A stretch of 64,000 bases of DNA from Sambucus nigra (taxonomy: Eukaryota > Streptophyta > Magnoliopsida > Dipsacales > Adoxaceae): NCBI GenBank assembly GCA_949130495.1, contig OX422215.1:11385302-11449301 (forward strand), written 5' to 3'. Position 1 is the stretch's first letter, and each line of letters opens with the position of its first letter. The position numbers and the translations under genes are program-made. The notes below the pieces were generated by a model. That model was given only the letters and a program-made list of their open reading frames with translations, made no database searches and had not been told where the DNA came from. Shown here one piece after another: positions 46,934 to 59,250 of this stretch.

Positions 46934-49900
46934 TTCTTCCCCTCTAATAACGAAATTCCGTCATTGGAATTCACTAAAGCACAACATCACATTTTAATCT
47001 CCACCATTATCATAAGCTTTATACCCAATTAGTCTATACTCGTGTCTCACTAAGATAAAAGAAGTGGCTCATCTACGCATACATTAATTTTACTAGGATG
47101 CCCATACACCACATAGTACATGTACACACACTCACAAACATGAAATATGGATGATAACTATACATCCAACCTGAACCGTACATACCATATATATCTATAA
47201 AGAAAAAGCATATTCAATAACCTGCTAATTGTGACTTGATTAGTCTAGAGATTGTCCCACTTATTCCATAAGTGATGTAAACAGTACTAAGTGCTTTTAT
47301 CAATGCACTCCTCAACCTTACTAGCCTTAATTCATATAATATATCACTGCCCGAGGCGCTATATCTCCACACATGTAAAACGTAGTAACAAAACATCCTA
47401 GAACCCAACATTTCTCAACTTCTGACATTAGCCAATTTCGTGCGTGGGACGTCTCGCACGCGAAGTCCTAATAAGGAACCCTCCTCATACACTATTGCGT
47501 AGCTTCGTTAGTTATTAAGATCCGTCAGTCCAGGATTTAAAGAAAAAGAGGAAAATATTTTACGCTAGTCACATAGATTTTAAGTAGTTTCAATTTCAAC
47601 AAAGGCTCATCACTTCTAAGGAATACACTAAGTCCCAAAAATTTATCAACTCGATAATACGAAGAACATCATGTTCATTGTTACGCATACGCTAAGACAT
47701 CCTTTGTCCAATCTTAAGGTTAGTAGAGCGCTTAATCACCCTTAATCCTCCAAAGACCCACCATTTCCCATAAAGGATACTACTGCCCAATTTCAATGAC
47801 ATCGTCTTTATTATAACACCATTTGTGATCGTACACATCTTTATGTAATCGAGACTATCACTAGTCATAGGGTTTCCCCAAAATTACCAAACGCCTTTTA
47901 CCATATGAATGCTTCTCATTTTTCATATCCCTTATGAGTAGTCTATGTCCACAATCCTGAGTGGAACATTCATTATATCCCTACTTTGAGGAATATGTTA
48001 ATAACCTATCCCAAAATATTCACATTGTTGTCCCTACTATCGATAAGGTAACTCTTCCCAATTTATGCGAATCCCGTGTCTATAATCTCGTGACCGCATA
48101 AACTCCCACTATATAGGGCTTATAACTCCTTCGAACCATTATTAGTCCTAAGATACCATCTCTAGATTCTATATTTGGACATCTGTTTGTCCATAAGCTT
48201 TATCCACCATTAGTGCATCCACGAAACACCTGTGTATGATGCACAATTCACACCATGATCGAAATAAATTCTGAGTCGGTACCCCACATATTTCCTAAAC
48301 TACATAGTGACCCTGTCCCTAGTCCCAAACACTCGTACTTGATTTTCATCAAAATCAAGAATGATGTAATAATATAATAAATCTTGCCCAATCTGAGTAC
48401 ATCATAAATTTAATGCTCTCTACTCGAAATTTCTCCGCCTCCAAAATCTCTACTCAATATTCTCATAATTGTATCATTATATAGTTCTCTCTAAACTGTA
48501 TAAAAATCATCATGCCAATTCGAAGTTTTCATCGCCACCCATATTACCATATAATTACTTCTCCTCACTCATAAGAAAATAGATTCATCATCGGTTAACC
48601 ATCCCACGTAGCCATCCCATAATGTATACTGCTATTAGCATATAGCCCATATCAATACTTCAAACTTGAAAATCACCTCTAATATACAAACTCATATCGT
48701 AAACCACGAATAAATTTTATCATCACATTCACTATGAAAATTTGTTGTAGGGCATCATAACTTCTCAGGAATAACTATTGGAACCCATATAGAAATAAAT
48801 AATGACAACTTAGGGGACACTCACATGCCCACAACTATCCAATATCTTGGGAAAAATATACACATAATATACCCGTACATGAGAAATCGCATAGCCACTT
48901 CCATATGGAATGATATCTCCCACTACCAATGCCAAATCTAGTGGACAATAACCCATAATCCACATGGTTACGTTAACAGTCAATCCATCTATAAAGAGGC
49001 AACTCTCAACAAGACCAATATGCCCAAATAAGATACATCACCATAAAATGCATAGATATCATGAACATTATACTTCATTATATCTATACTCCTATAACTT
49101 CGTCAATAGCCAACCTAAAGTTATCCCATCATCGCACCCACTCTCAACTAGGCACTACTTCCCTAATCATATGAAACACACATCTAACCCCAATATTGTT
49201 AAAACGTCCAATATAGAAAATATATAAAACCTCAATCGAACCATCCTTGGTTTTACTCTACTATACCCAGAATCTATAGCCGGACAACTAGATAACAGGT
49301 TATCACACACCACACCTCGTGATATTAAAATCGCAATTCACTTTTGGAGCCATCCCTCTCGGATCAACTCACCATTTCATAACATCATCTTTTGTTACCC
49401 CTGATTGTCTCTAATAAGGGTACTCCTAATGTCTACATTCGCAATTGCAATCCTTAGTCGAAAAATACCCATTCTTAGAGTTTCTTAGAACTCGCTTGTT
49501 CCTCAATCTTGTTTATAACTAATACACTAACAAAATACATGCCTATAGTGTGTAACTCCATCCTTACACACTTATCTAATCGGGTTCTCGCAACTCGAAC
49601 CACATGGAAAATCAATGCCCTCTTTTTCAATTTCCACCCACATAGGTGTATTACAAATTATCTAACTAGTCTCCAACCCTAATTACGTGACCACACGACG
49701 AACTTACTATACTAAGTACAACATTCTCATTTTATCATCATCGAGATCACAACGATTTCATCACATAGACGAACATTTCTCCAATTTGGGCGCAACACTA
49801 ATTAATCCTTTAATTAGAATAAATCTTTACTTAAAATTTTCATCAACATTCCTATATTTTTGCTAAAACACAGTAACCCATTGTTCTCTCCCTTTTGAGC

Positions 49901-50391
49901 ACAAAATTATCATAAGGTCATATTAGTAGGCAAAATTTCCATCACAACGCATATGGTCATAAATAAATCCCAAGATTGCAATAAGCTCCTCAACAACTAT
50001 AGTCCCTTTATACCTAAAAAAATGGACTAAATACTACAGGCGTTCACTAACTTGTGCCCCCAAGAGTCTTTAAGTCACAGACTTTATCCACAAACAAGAT
50101 AATTATCAGTAATAATTTTCACAACTATGGTGAAAGCCCTTCCCCAACCACCCGGACTATGCTTGACCACTAACTGGTAATGGTCCTCATTCTCATGATT
50201 TTCTAATCTCAAATACTCCAGAAGTCTTGATAACACTCAAATGATAGCGAACGATATTGACATACACGTCATCGTGACGCTGGATTACAAAATCCTATAA
50301 TGGCTTTAGGCACATCAAAGAACGCTCAGCAAAACACGAGATGGACGCAACACAGATCATAAGGTCACTAGAACCTGGCTCTGATAACAAC
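46934..50391 (-). other. Decayed internal region of the long-LTR element
   Basis: About 3.5 kb with no frame over 90 codons and no recognisable gag-pol motif in the pieces I could read. The ends carry the PPT complement (46934-46960) and the PBS complement (50379-50391). It may be coding sequence decayed beyond recognition or a non-coding LARD-type interior. Confidence 0.55.
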
Positions 50392-53300
50392 TATAATAGT
50401 CTCCATTTTCTCATGTAAAGGATGTCAAACATAGTACGCCGAAGATGGGGCTTGTTATACAATATACATCATTCTCAGCATCAAACCCCAGTAAAACGTT
50501 TATATATAGATATATATTTTTCAAGGTTCTAAAAAACGTGGGGCGTGATCGAGGCGTGGAGGCCAAACCTTAAGCCTTACAATCCTAGGCGGGCCTTAGG
50601 CGTGAAAAGGCGTTTAGACCTTCTTAATATATTTGAATATTTTTTAACCATAACAAGGCTATTAAAATACTAAAATTGTACATATAATAAAAATATATCT
50701 GAATATATGCAAATTAAAATACTATTTGATTATTTTGGATGAGATAATGGTCCGGTTTGTAAAAAAATTCTTTAAAAGGCGATATCGTTTCACTAAAGCA
50801 TTATTGTTTTTAGAAAAAAGTGCGTCGTAAGGATTTTACCAAGAATAAGGCGTGAAAAGCGTAAGACGAGGCGTTTCTCCCAAGCCTCAAGCCTAGGCGA
50901 AGCCTAGGCGGGTTTTTTAGAACAGTGATATTTTTAAAAGATGACATACGCAACAAACCATTTACATAGTAACTTATAATAAGTAATAAATAATAATTCA
51001 ACACTCAACTAGTCATAAAATCCAATAATAATACAAACAGTCCCAAATAACTGAATAATAAACTTGAGCTTATGCCCATACAATAATCCGAAAGAAACTA
51101 AACCGACTTAAGAGGAAATAACAACCTATGCTAGAATCAAATGAACGGAAGTAATCGTCGTGAAAATATGACAGCAAGTCTGATCTCTTGTCAGTCTTGT
51201 CGTCCCTATCAACATAAACATGGAGGGGGTGAAAACATTTTATAATTCAGGAGCCCTAGAATTGCAAGAATTAACTTATTCAATTTAAAGTGCAATAAAT
51301 ACAGTCGATTCAAAGTAAATATCCCCCGTCGTCACTCACATGTGATTAACATCTCCACCCTAAGCTAAGTGTGATATTACCCGCATCCAAACCAATCCTG
51401 AAATAATATAAGACAATCGTGTAAATTGATACCAATGCATTAAATATAGTCAACACGATCAAACGTAATCCTCTACGTTCATATTATCCATGCTTAAGGT
51501 ATCCCAATCTCACATATTTCGTGAAGGCGACAAAAACATTAATTACGCGTAATATAGCGGGGTTTGTAATTTATTGTCTACATTCTTGGACGAAATAATT
51601 ACTCTTAGTTCATTTATTTAATCGAATTGTAATCATTTACATTCATGATACAACTTCCCAAAATATCCCAGTGATGTTACTCATAAAAGTGACATGCACA
51701 TCTATGATGTACACTACATAGTGTGGGTCCTGTAATTTATTGTCTACATTCTTAGATAAATCAAATAATCTCATTTAATTCTAGTAATATATACACACAC
51801 ACACACAAGCAAATGAATCTATGTGGTGTCTCATCCGTGCTCTATCATTAAGTCCAAAGAAAATCTCTATCCGAGTAAGACATCACAAAACACACATAAG
51901 TGGGGTCGGTCCCTACACAGTATACCAGTTCACGGTCCATACCCAACGGTAACAAAAGATCATAGCATTAACACCCATCTCTCGTAGGTGGCACTGCTAT
52001 GTAGTACCCAAAATGACCTATACAACGCCTTACCCACATGTGCCGATGAGTGCAAGGGTCCCGAACGTGGAAAACCCCAAGCCAATAGGACCATCCACAA
52101 ACATTGGTATGTCCACACACATAATTATAAATACATATTATTATTCCTATATAATATCTGCAGGTAATTAATCTATAATTACCTAAAGTATTCCCATGAT
52201 GTCCACAAATATTCATCCATTAATAATTGACCATCTAGTTAATTATTAATTTCTTCTTCTTTAAAAGATTATTTAACCATCTAGTTAAATATAGTTTCCC
52301 AATAATTATATATGCCACATTTGCATTTTTAATAAATTCATCATTGACCCAAACACCGTCCCACCAACTCGTATGGACTTCTAAAAATACCTTGAAATTA
52401 ACCCCTGTCCCAACTCACGCTGCCCCCAGGGAAGAATCGATTCGATTTCCTGGACGAATCGATTCGCCAAGTTCAATCGATTCGGATCAGGGCCGAATTG
52501 ATTCAAAATGTCAAAGTAGCCCAGGTCTGATAGTTTTCTTTATTACGAGATTTCTTAATACGCTAAAATCCATCACAATGGTTAAATCCTTTACATAATC
52601 ATATGAATAGGTTGTTTTTACTTAGTTACTCATCTTAGTGTCATAAATTCCAGATATTAACATAAGTTCTTTTCCCCAATTCCCAGATTTTACATGATTA
52701 AATCAGGAACCTTAGCCCAAATTTCCACCACGATATCAACTATGTGTAAAATAGATTATGGGGCATATAACTTGGGTTCAAAGTCACAAATTTCTAGATT
52801 ATAACATGCATCAAAAGCCTCTATATGAAATTCCAAATTCTTCAAATTTATTTCAAGAACCCTAAGGCATCTATCTTTAATTCAAGATTCGATTATCATA
52901 GATTTTTGGGTTAGAAATGTACATTCCAACTAATCCTCTATATACATAAGATTAATCCCTAACATAAAATCACCAAATTACAACCTCAAACCCAAAAATC
53001 TTATGGGGTTTACTACAATGAATTAGGAATCACATTGAACATTTAAATTAAGCAAGAGAATTCTTGCCTAGATAAATTGGTTGAATCATCTTTAGTTGAA
53101 TCCCTTAGCATCCTCCTTGAGTTCTTCCCCTTGGATCTTTAGTCTCCTCTTCCTTTTAGCTTTTGGTATCCTCAGACTGCTAGGTTTAGGTTTTGTTAAA
53201 TGTGGGGAGTCTCTTAACCTCCCTCCTTAACTTATATTACTCCAAATCAAGAGTTAGGCCGAAAGTCCCATTTTTGGACCCCCAAATTAGCCCCAAACTA

Positions 53301-53669
53301 TAATCTAAATAACCCAATAACCTCCAAACTTGTATACATATACCCCGGGACCATTTCTAAAGGTCTAAAATGCCTAAACGAGTTCATAAAGTCTCCCGAA
53401 ATGCATCCTAATTATTTTCACCCAACATACACACTTTCATTACGCTTGGTCACTACATGACCATAAGTTAATTAACGTTTAATTTATATTCACGAGTGAG
53501 CCCATTATGATCGATTTAGTTCAAATCAATATGAAATCACAAAATATCAATTTATTCTCAAATTATATTTCACTAATTTAATTTAAATTATACCAATTTA
53601 AATTTTTTCTCAAATTTGTTTAATTAAATTCTATCATAATATTTTATTCCAAAAGTACGGGTTATTACA
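50392..53669 (-). repeat. Long Ty3 LTR (5'), interrupted by a MITE
   Basis: 3278 bp, or about 2864 bp without the MITE and its duplication. The first bases have decayed to TATAATAG. Contains an array of ATCGAT-centred palindromes at 52434-52504. Confidence 0.85.
50522..50927. mobile_element. hAT-type MITE in the 5' LTR
   Basis: 406 bp with ends CAAGGTTCTAAAAAAC and GTTTTTTAGAACAGTG, flanked by 8-bp duplications ATATTTTT (50514-50521, 50928-50935). The sister LTR at about 44260 reads straight through 'tatatattttttaaaagatgacat', giving the empty site. The ends are rich in 'aggcg' motifs (aggcgtgaaaagcg, cctaggcg). Confidence 0.88.
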
Positions 53670-54190
53670 CAAAAATGTAGAAAAAGATGTGAAATGATTA
53701 CATTGAAAAAAAATATTTACATTTATAGTAAAACTTTTAGAAAGAAGAGCGAAAATGAAAAAACAAGAGAACACTAAACTCAGAGCAAATTTTTACTATG
53801 AGTGTAAATATTTACCAACATAATAAAAAGAGGAATAAAGAAAGAAGTGAAAGAAAATTTACACTAAAAACAAACCTTTACGCTTACGATAAAACTTTTC
53901 AAAAGAAGAATGAGAATCAGAAGAACGAGACAACACTCAAATCACCTTAAATATTTATTGTGAATGTAAATATTTACTCAGTGAAAGTAAATATTTAGCG
54001 TCAATGAAAATATTTACTATCATAAGAATTAACACCAACTACATAACTGAAAATACTCTTTTCCTTCACTTTGTTCTTCTCTTCTTAGTGAATATCTATT
54101 TGAAGTGTGAATATTTACACTCTAAGTAAATATTTACTTAGAGTGCATATCAATCCCTGAACAAAAAATCATCAGTAGCATTTCCTTTTC
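53670..54190. repeat. Region of GTAAATATTTAC-type repeats
   Basis: 'taaatatttac' or close variants occur many times, including a perfect 28-bp palindrome at 54118-54145. Similar sequence ('aaagtaaatatttattatgtaaac', 'ataaaaagaggaacaaaa') lies left of the TRIM-like units at 43470-43530, so the Ty3 element and those units probably sit within one such region. Confidence 0.6.
54118..54145. repeat. Perfect 28-bp palindrome
   Basis: CACTCTAAGTAAAT and its exact reverse complement, with no spacer. Confidence 0.9.
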
Positions 54191-54266
54191 TTCTGCTAAC
54201 ATACACACATACACATACATGTATACACTACATCACACATACACTCACGCATGCACACACACACAA

Positions 54267-54440
<174 letters not shown>

Positions 54441-54689
54441 ACAGACTCTCATATATAAAAGGTATACATACTTGCTATGATTTTGCTCCAAAATTCTTAG
54501 AGTTTCTCTAAGAATTTTAATGGAAATTATAACCCATGGTTAGTTTAGACAAAGTTATGATTTTTACGATCAAACCCTTGAATTGTAGGAACGATTATCT
54601 TTAGGTAGATTATAAATCTGTGCAGATGTATTCCCTTAGTTGTTATGAACTCATAGTTGATAAAAATTGAGTTTTACAAAGCTTTGAAA

Positions 54690-55310
54690 TCATTAATGGA
54701 GAATAAGGAAGAAGACCAGATAAAATCTGGGCTTACTGTCCAGCCTGAATTGATTCGGCCTCAAGAGCGAATTGATTCGGTCCAACGTGAATTGGTTCAG
54801 CTTCATGAGGGGAATCGATTCGGCCCCTAGAGTTGGGTCAGATAATATTGGGAAAATGCTGGTGTGATTTTTACGAGATCCGAGTTTGTAGGAGGTTGTC
54901 CAAGTGAGGGTTAAATAATTTAATTGAGGATTGGTATTGTTAACCATTAGGTAACAATTATAATAATCAACTAGAGAGTTAATAAGTGAGGATAGGGGTT
55001 ATATTTCGAGGTTATGGAATCAAATTGTACTAGTTTAGTGCATGAGAAGTGGGATAGCTTATGGGGTAATTACATATGTATTTTGTGTTATATATATGTA
55101 TTTTAAACTTGTGTGGACATACTAGTGTTCATGATGAATCTATCGGTTGGGGGTTAAGTTCGATATCGAGAACGAGTAACACGTACCAACTGTGATGTAG
55201 GATGCAGTGGAGGTCGTTATTTTAGGTTCATATGGTCAATAGTCACCGCTTCATAATGAGAGAAGTAGGATGACCCGATCCATCAACATGTGACACCTCA
55301 CCTGTTTTAA
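54690..55310 (+). repeat. LTR-like fragment with GATTCGGCC palindromic repeats
   Basis: 'gaattgattcggcc', 'gaattgattcggtcc', 'gaatcgattcggcc' resemble, inverted, the ATCGAT array inside the long Ty3 LTRs (52434-52504, 45732-45765). The following AT-rich tail and 'ccgcttcataatgagagaagtaggatgacc' suggest a related LTR in the opposite orientation. Boundaries are not clear. Confidence 0.4.
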
Positions 55311-56030
55311 TAACGGGTGATTAGTCCTCTGCTAAAATAAAATAGGAATCTCATCCGGTTCATTCTTACCATCATTGTCGAGAACATTTTAATTACTAAC
55401 CACATATTTTTTAAACAAGTCGGTGCCCCATTTTAATCTTTAATTAAGTACCAAAAAGTAAAACCATTCACCATAAACCATTCAAAGTAACCAAATATAA
55501 AAATAAACCATCACTGTAATAAAGTCTAAAGGCGAAATAAATTAAAATCCAAATAATGAATACACCATCGATTACAAAACAATCCAATAAAATCCACACT
55601 AGTTGTATGAAATAAAAACTGAATGTAAAGAGTCTGATAAAGGGGCGAAATGTACAACTATGGAATGGAATGAGACCTATTTAGAAAACCAAAGATAGAA
55701 TCGGCTACTTTAAAATCTGTAAGCCTCCACGTCAGCTGCAGCTCCGTAAATCCTGGAATGAGTATTCATCCTTGGCATCTCTGTGATTGGACACCTAAAA
55801 TTTTTGGAAATATTTGATTCGGGTCAGAGATGAAAACCTTTGAAAACATTTAGCAAGCGAATAAAATGCATTAATGAAAATGTAAAGCATTTTTAAATAT
55901 TTAAACTGGTAGCGCACTGCCATGAGATGACCCTCACCCCTTATCTATAATGCACACCTATCATATACATTTTAAACACCCTAGTTATGCTACCCTTACT
56001 AACTAGTACATGTGAGTACAATAATTATCA
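55310..56030. other. Spacer, possible decayed LTR
   Basis: No gene is recognised. Composition and phrases such as 'cacctgttttaataacgggtgattag' and 'gtaaatcctggaatgag' are reminiscent of chromovirus LTRs, but I cannot define ends. Confidence 0.35.
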
Positions 56031-58378
56031 AAATAGAATTCCACGAAACAATAAAAAAGAATAGAATGCAAAAATCACACACACAACAACTATGTACGTG
56101 GTTTGATAACTTGCTTAAGTCCCCGGAGAGGTGATTATTTTCGTATAGTGTCTCTCAATTCTCGAGATTACATCCCTTTGCCCCGGGTCAGGGTTTACCA
56201 TTTATAAAAGTGAGAAATAAGTGATTGAATTCTATAGGTAACTCAACCAGCTCGATAGATAGCACGTAAGTGTCCCTGAATATCTCCTCAAGATTGTTGG
56301 TAACTGATTCTTTCTGATCCCCATGCATTTAGGCATATGTTAAATGCATGGATAAAATAATAATTATCTTAAAGTTGGGTTGGGCAGTCTGTCTTATGTG
56401 TTGGGCCATTTGGCTAAGTGATTGGTCTTTTAATATGCTCCCACAATTACCCCTAAAATCTTTAGACTGATAAGTTGGGCCAATAGATTTTAAATTTGCC
56501 CAAAGACTAAGGCTTGAAGCAGTATAAAATCTAGCATAGCATGTTTTCAATTAAAGAGGATCGCTGAGGGTATGCTTGTCCTGAGGATGGAAATGAAGCG
56601 TCGGGATCTTCCTAGGAAGCCATAACTCATCATTTGAGACATTTCAAACTTAGTTCATGTGCTAATCACCCGTCAGTTCACTGTTTCTGGGATTTTTTGC
56701 GAGCGAGATTTGTCTCTAAGCTTGTATTCATGTTCTTTACTTTAAATCCAGAGCTTTATTGAGTCATTCATACTTGTAAGTTCTTCTGACTTTCTCCTCT
56801 TATTCAAAGTCTTTTTTTTCTTCCATGGCTCTGTTAGCTTGTTAAACGATAGCATAATTTAGGAAATGTTACGGTATTCTTGATTAGGTAAAGATGGAAT
56901 GTGCTACCATCCCAGAGATGTTCTTTTCATAGAAGACAAAAATTGGATTTGTACTTTCCCGATCTCACAGGGGGATTTGACATTTCCCCTGAATCCTCTT
57001 TTGTTGAGGTTCTTCAAGTATTTCGATGTTTTCCTTGCTCAGTGTTCCCCAAATGTTTAGAAAATCGTAAATGGGGTCCATAGAATAAATGTATTGTATA
57101 GCACTAATTTAAGACTAGTTAAAATCTACTATTATTATGTCTAGTCGCATACTAGCGAAGGTATCTTATACTTGAAGACGAGAAGTGTTCATAAGGTATT
57201 GGTTGTGAACCTACCCGATTCTCATAAGGATCACTGGCTTATTTCTAGGAGTTGGCAATATCCTCCCCAACCTAAGGTCGTAAGGTATAGGGGACCTGAA
57301 ATCCCTACCTTTGGGGAGGACAATATCTCTTACTGAATTCTTTATGTACTGATCCTCTGTCTGCTTTTCCCGACTTTATCTTTTCTATCTGTTTTGCAAC
57401 TCGTGATAGGAACCGAGAACCTGATCCTAGCGAGATTAGGGTTTCTAATCTCTTAAAGTCTTGTAAGGTTAAGGATAGACTTTCTGATGGCAAGCATCCT
57501 CGCTCAACATCCTATTTGATAGAATATAAGAACACATGTAGTAGCTTTATTGCTCGACCGATGAATAGAATCACTAATTTAGAACTTCCAGGGGAGGATC
57601 TTGGTGGTTTATCTGAGCCTATAGATTTAGAAGAAGAAGAGAAAGAAGAAAAAAAGTGAGGAATAGGAGGGAGAGTAAGTAGAAGAATATGAAGAAGAGG
57701 AGTCTGATAGAGAAAGTGAAGGGGAAGGCAGTGAGGAAGAGGGAATGGCTCCACCCAAGAGAAGGTGTTTGATTTTACAAGATGATGATAAAGACATTAT
57801 CTCAGATAGGATGAAGTCCTTAAATAGGATTAAAGGGGACTCTTCTATGGCTGGTGGTTCGAAACTAGGAGCCAAAAGGAAGGAGAGTGAGGTCGAGAAT
57901 AAGAAAAAGGAGGATGAGGAAAAAAGAAGAGAGAGAAAAAGAGGAAGAAAGAAAAAAAAAGAGAGGAAGAAGACACAGGCCTTGAGGGACTATTCTATGC
58001 CTTCTCCTCTTTTGTATGCTGAGGGTTGAGTGTTGCCGACACCCACCTGCTTGCCCCCAAATTGCTAAATATGGCAGTGCTTGCTGCAGATCGCTAGAGA
58101 TCAATGAGAATGGGGCCTGACTAATTAGCCCTTTAAGTCTGCTCAAGGGCTTTCTTTGGTACGCCCCATTTCTCTATGCCCTACTTTGATTCTTTTTTAA
58201 TTTATGTAGATTAATCTATTCTTATCCGTTCGTTTGCAGCTAATTTACGATTTTACTACATTTTTTCATTGTCAAACAGAACAATCGAGAAAAAACTTTA
58301 AGCTTCAAGCGGCTCTGAAAAAGTCTGACCAGGCTTTAGGTAGCGCCAAGGATGACTTTAACCTAGAGAAGGAAAAAG
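56030..58378 (+). mobile_element. Coiled-coil retro-unit 2
   Basis: The leader blocks ('aactatgtacgtggtttgataacttgc', 'tttgccccgggtcagggtttaccatttataaa', 'cccacaattacccctaaaatcttt') match those of unit 1 at 7950-8320. It carries a related protein gene, then ends at the Sirevirus-like PBS stub at 58379. Confidence 0.55.
56880..58378 (+). pseudogene. Coiled-coil unit protein, copy 2
   Basis: Segments in order: YFPDLTGGFDISPESSFVEVLQ (about 56950-57030); LVVNLPDSHKDHWLISRSWQYP (about 57200-57260); a 115-codon stretch open to 57659 with ATRDRNREPDPSEIRVSNL, LIEYKNTCSSFIARP and an acidic tail; MAPPKRRCLILQDDDKD plus a Lys/Glu-rich stretch (57745-58029); and a coiled-coil exon-like piece after a TTTGCAG acceptor (58240-58378, KLQAALKKSDQALGSAKDD). 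The order resembles plant 'putative gypsy-type transposon' proteins, with an N-terminal domain, acidic linker and coiled coil. Frameshifts between segments may be introns or decay. No catalytic motif is seen. Confidence 0.5.
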
Positions 58379-58420
58379 TGAAAGTGCGAGCTTTTCTGAA
58401 TCAAAGCTCTGATACCAATT
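58379..58420 (-). other. PBS-side stub beside the E3 3' LTR
   Basis: 42 bases ('tgaaagtgcgagc...ctctgataccaatt') identical to 62799-62840 beside the E3 5' LTR. The reading frame of the coiled-coil gene runs into it, so the first ~26 bases could instead be host-derived. Confidence 0.7.
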
Positions 58421-59213
58421 TGTAAGCGTTGAAAGTGGAATCCTCGGATTTACAATTTTCTCAATTAAAATCAAACTAATAATTTCCTTTTATATAAATT
58501 CAAGATGATGCGGAAGCGTAAAAATGTGGTGGTTCAACTTTAAAACAATAAATTTTAATTTCTTAAACAAATTAAAATTACACCAAGTGAAGTAAAAATA
58601 ATCAATTAATATATTCACTTAAACCAATTAATTAATCCAAGTCCTAGAATTTGCCTAAGTCATATTTATCAATATTAGCAAATTAGGCGAAACCAAATTT
58701 TAGCAAATGACTTGAATTAAATAAACTTTACCCAATATATAATATAGCACCAAATTAAATGAGTGTGATGATTTAAACCGAATTTTATCTTGAAATTATT
58801 CTAAGCATGCGTTCTATGTTATTTTGCAAGATAAACTAAATCAATCACATTACGCCGCGATGTACGAGGAAAAACCCAAGACGGGAAAAAACCTCGGATG
58901 GACCTAGCCACAAATCCACTAGATACGGAATTACAAGTACAAGACAGATAGACTTACAACGCACAACTCGATCCCTCTCAAGCCCCGACGCTTCTTCTTG
59001 TAGACACCTCTTCCTAGCGAATAACCTTGGAACACCACCGCGGTCTCGGAATCCACCGATAGGACTTTATATGGTCACCGTCACCCGTACATGGAACCTT
59101 TCTCCAAGTGGGTAGAATCGCAACAAAACGTCTTCTTCTTTGATGGATGTAGAAGCAAACCAAAACTTCTCTTTGAAACGGAAGAGATAAACCGGTGCCA
59201 AACTCCAAGCAAT

Positions 59214-59250
<37 letters not shown>

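Larger units (their letters stand above)
44144..53669 (-). mobile_element. Old Ty3 element with ~2.8-kb LTRs (Tekay-like)
   Basis: 3' LTR 44144-46933, internal region 46934-50391, 5' LTR 50392-53669. The orientation comes from the PBS complement at 50379-50391 and a PPT complement right of 46933 ('ttcttcccctctaataacgaaattccgtc'), which resembles the 3' end of Del/Tekay chromoviruses. The internal region has no recognisable gag or pol. The LTRs are clearly diverged (many substitutions and small indels), so the element is old. Confidence 0.75.
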
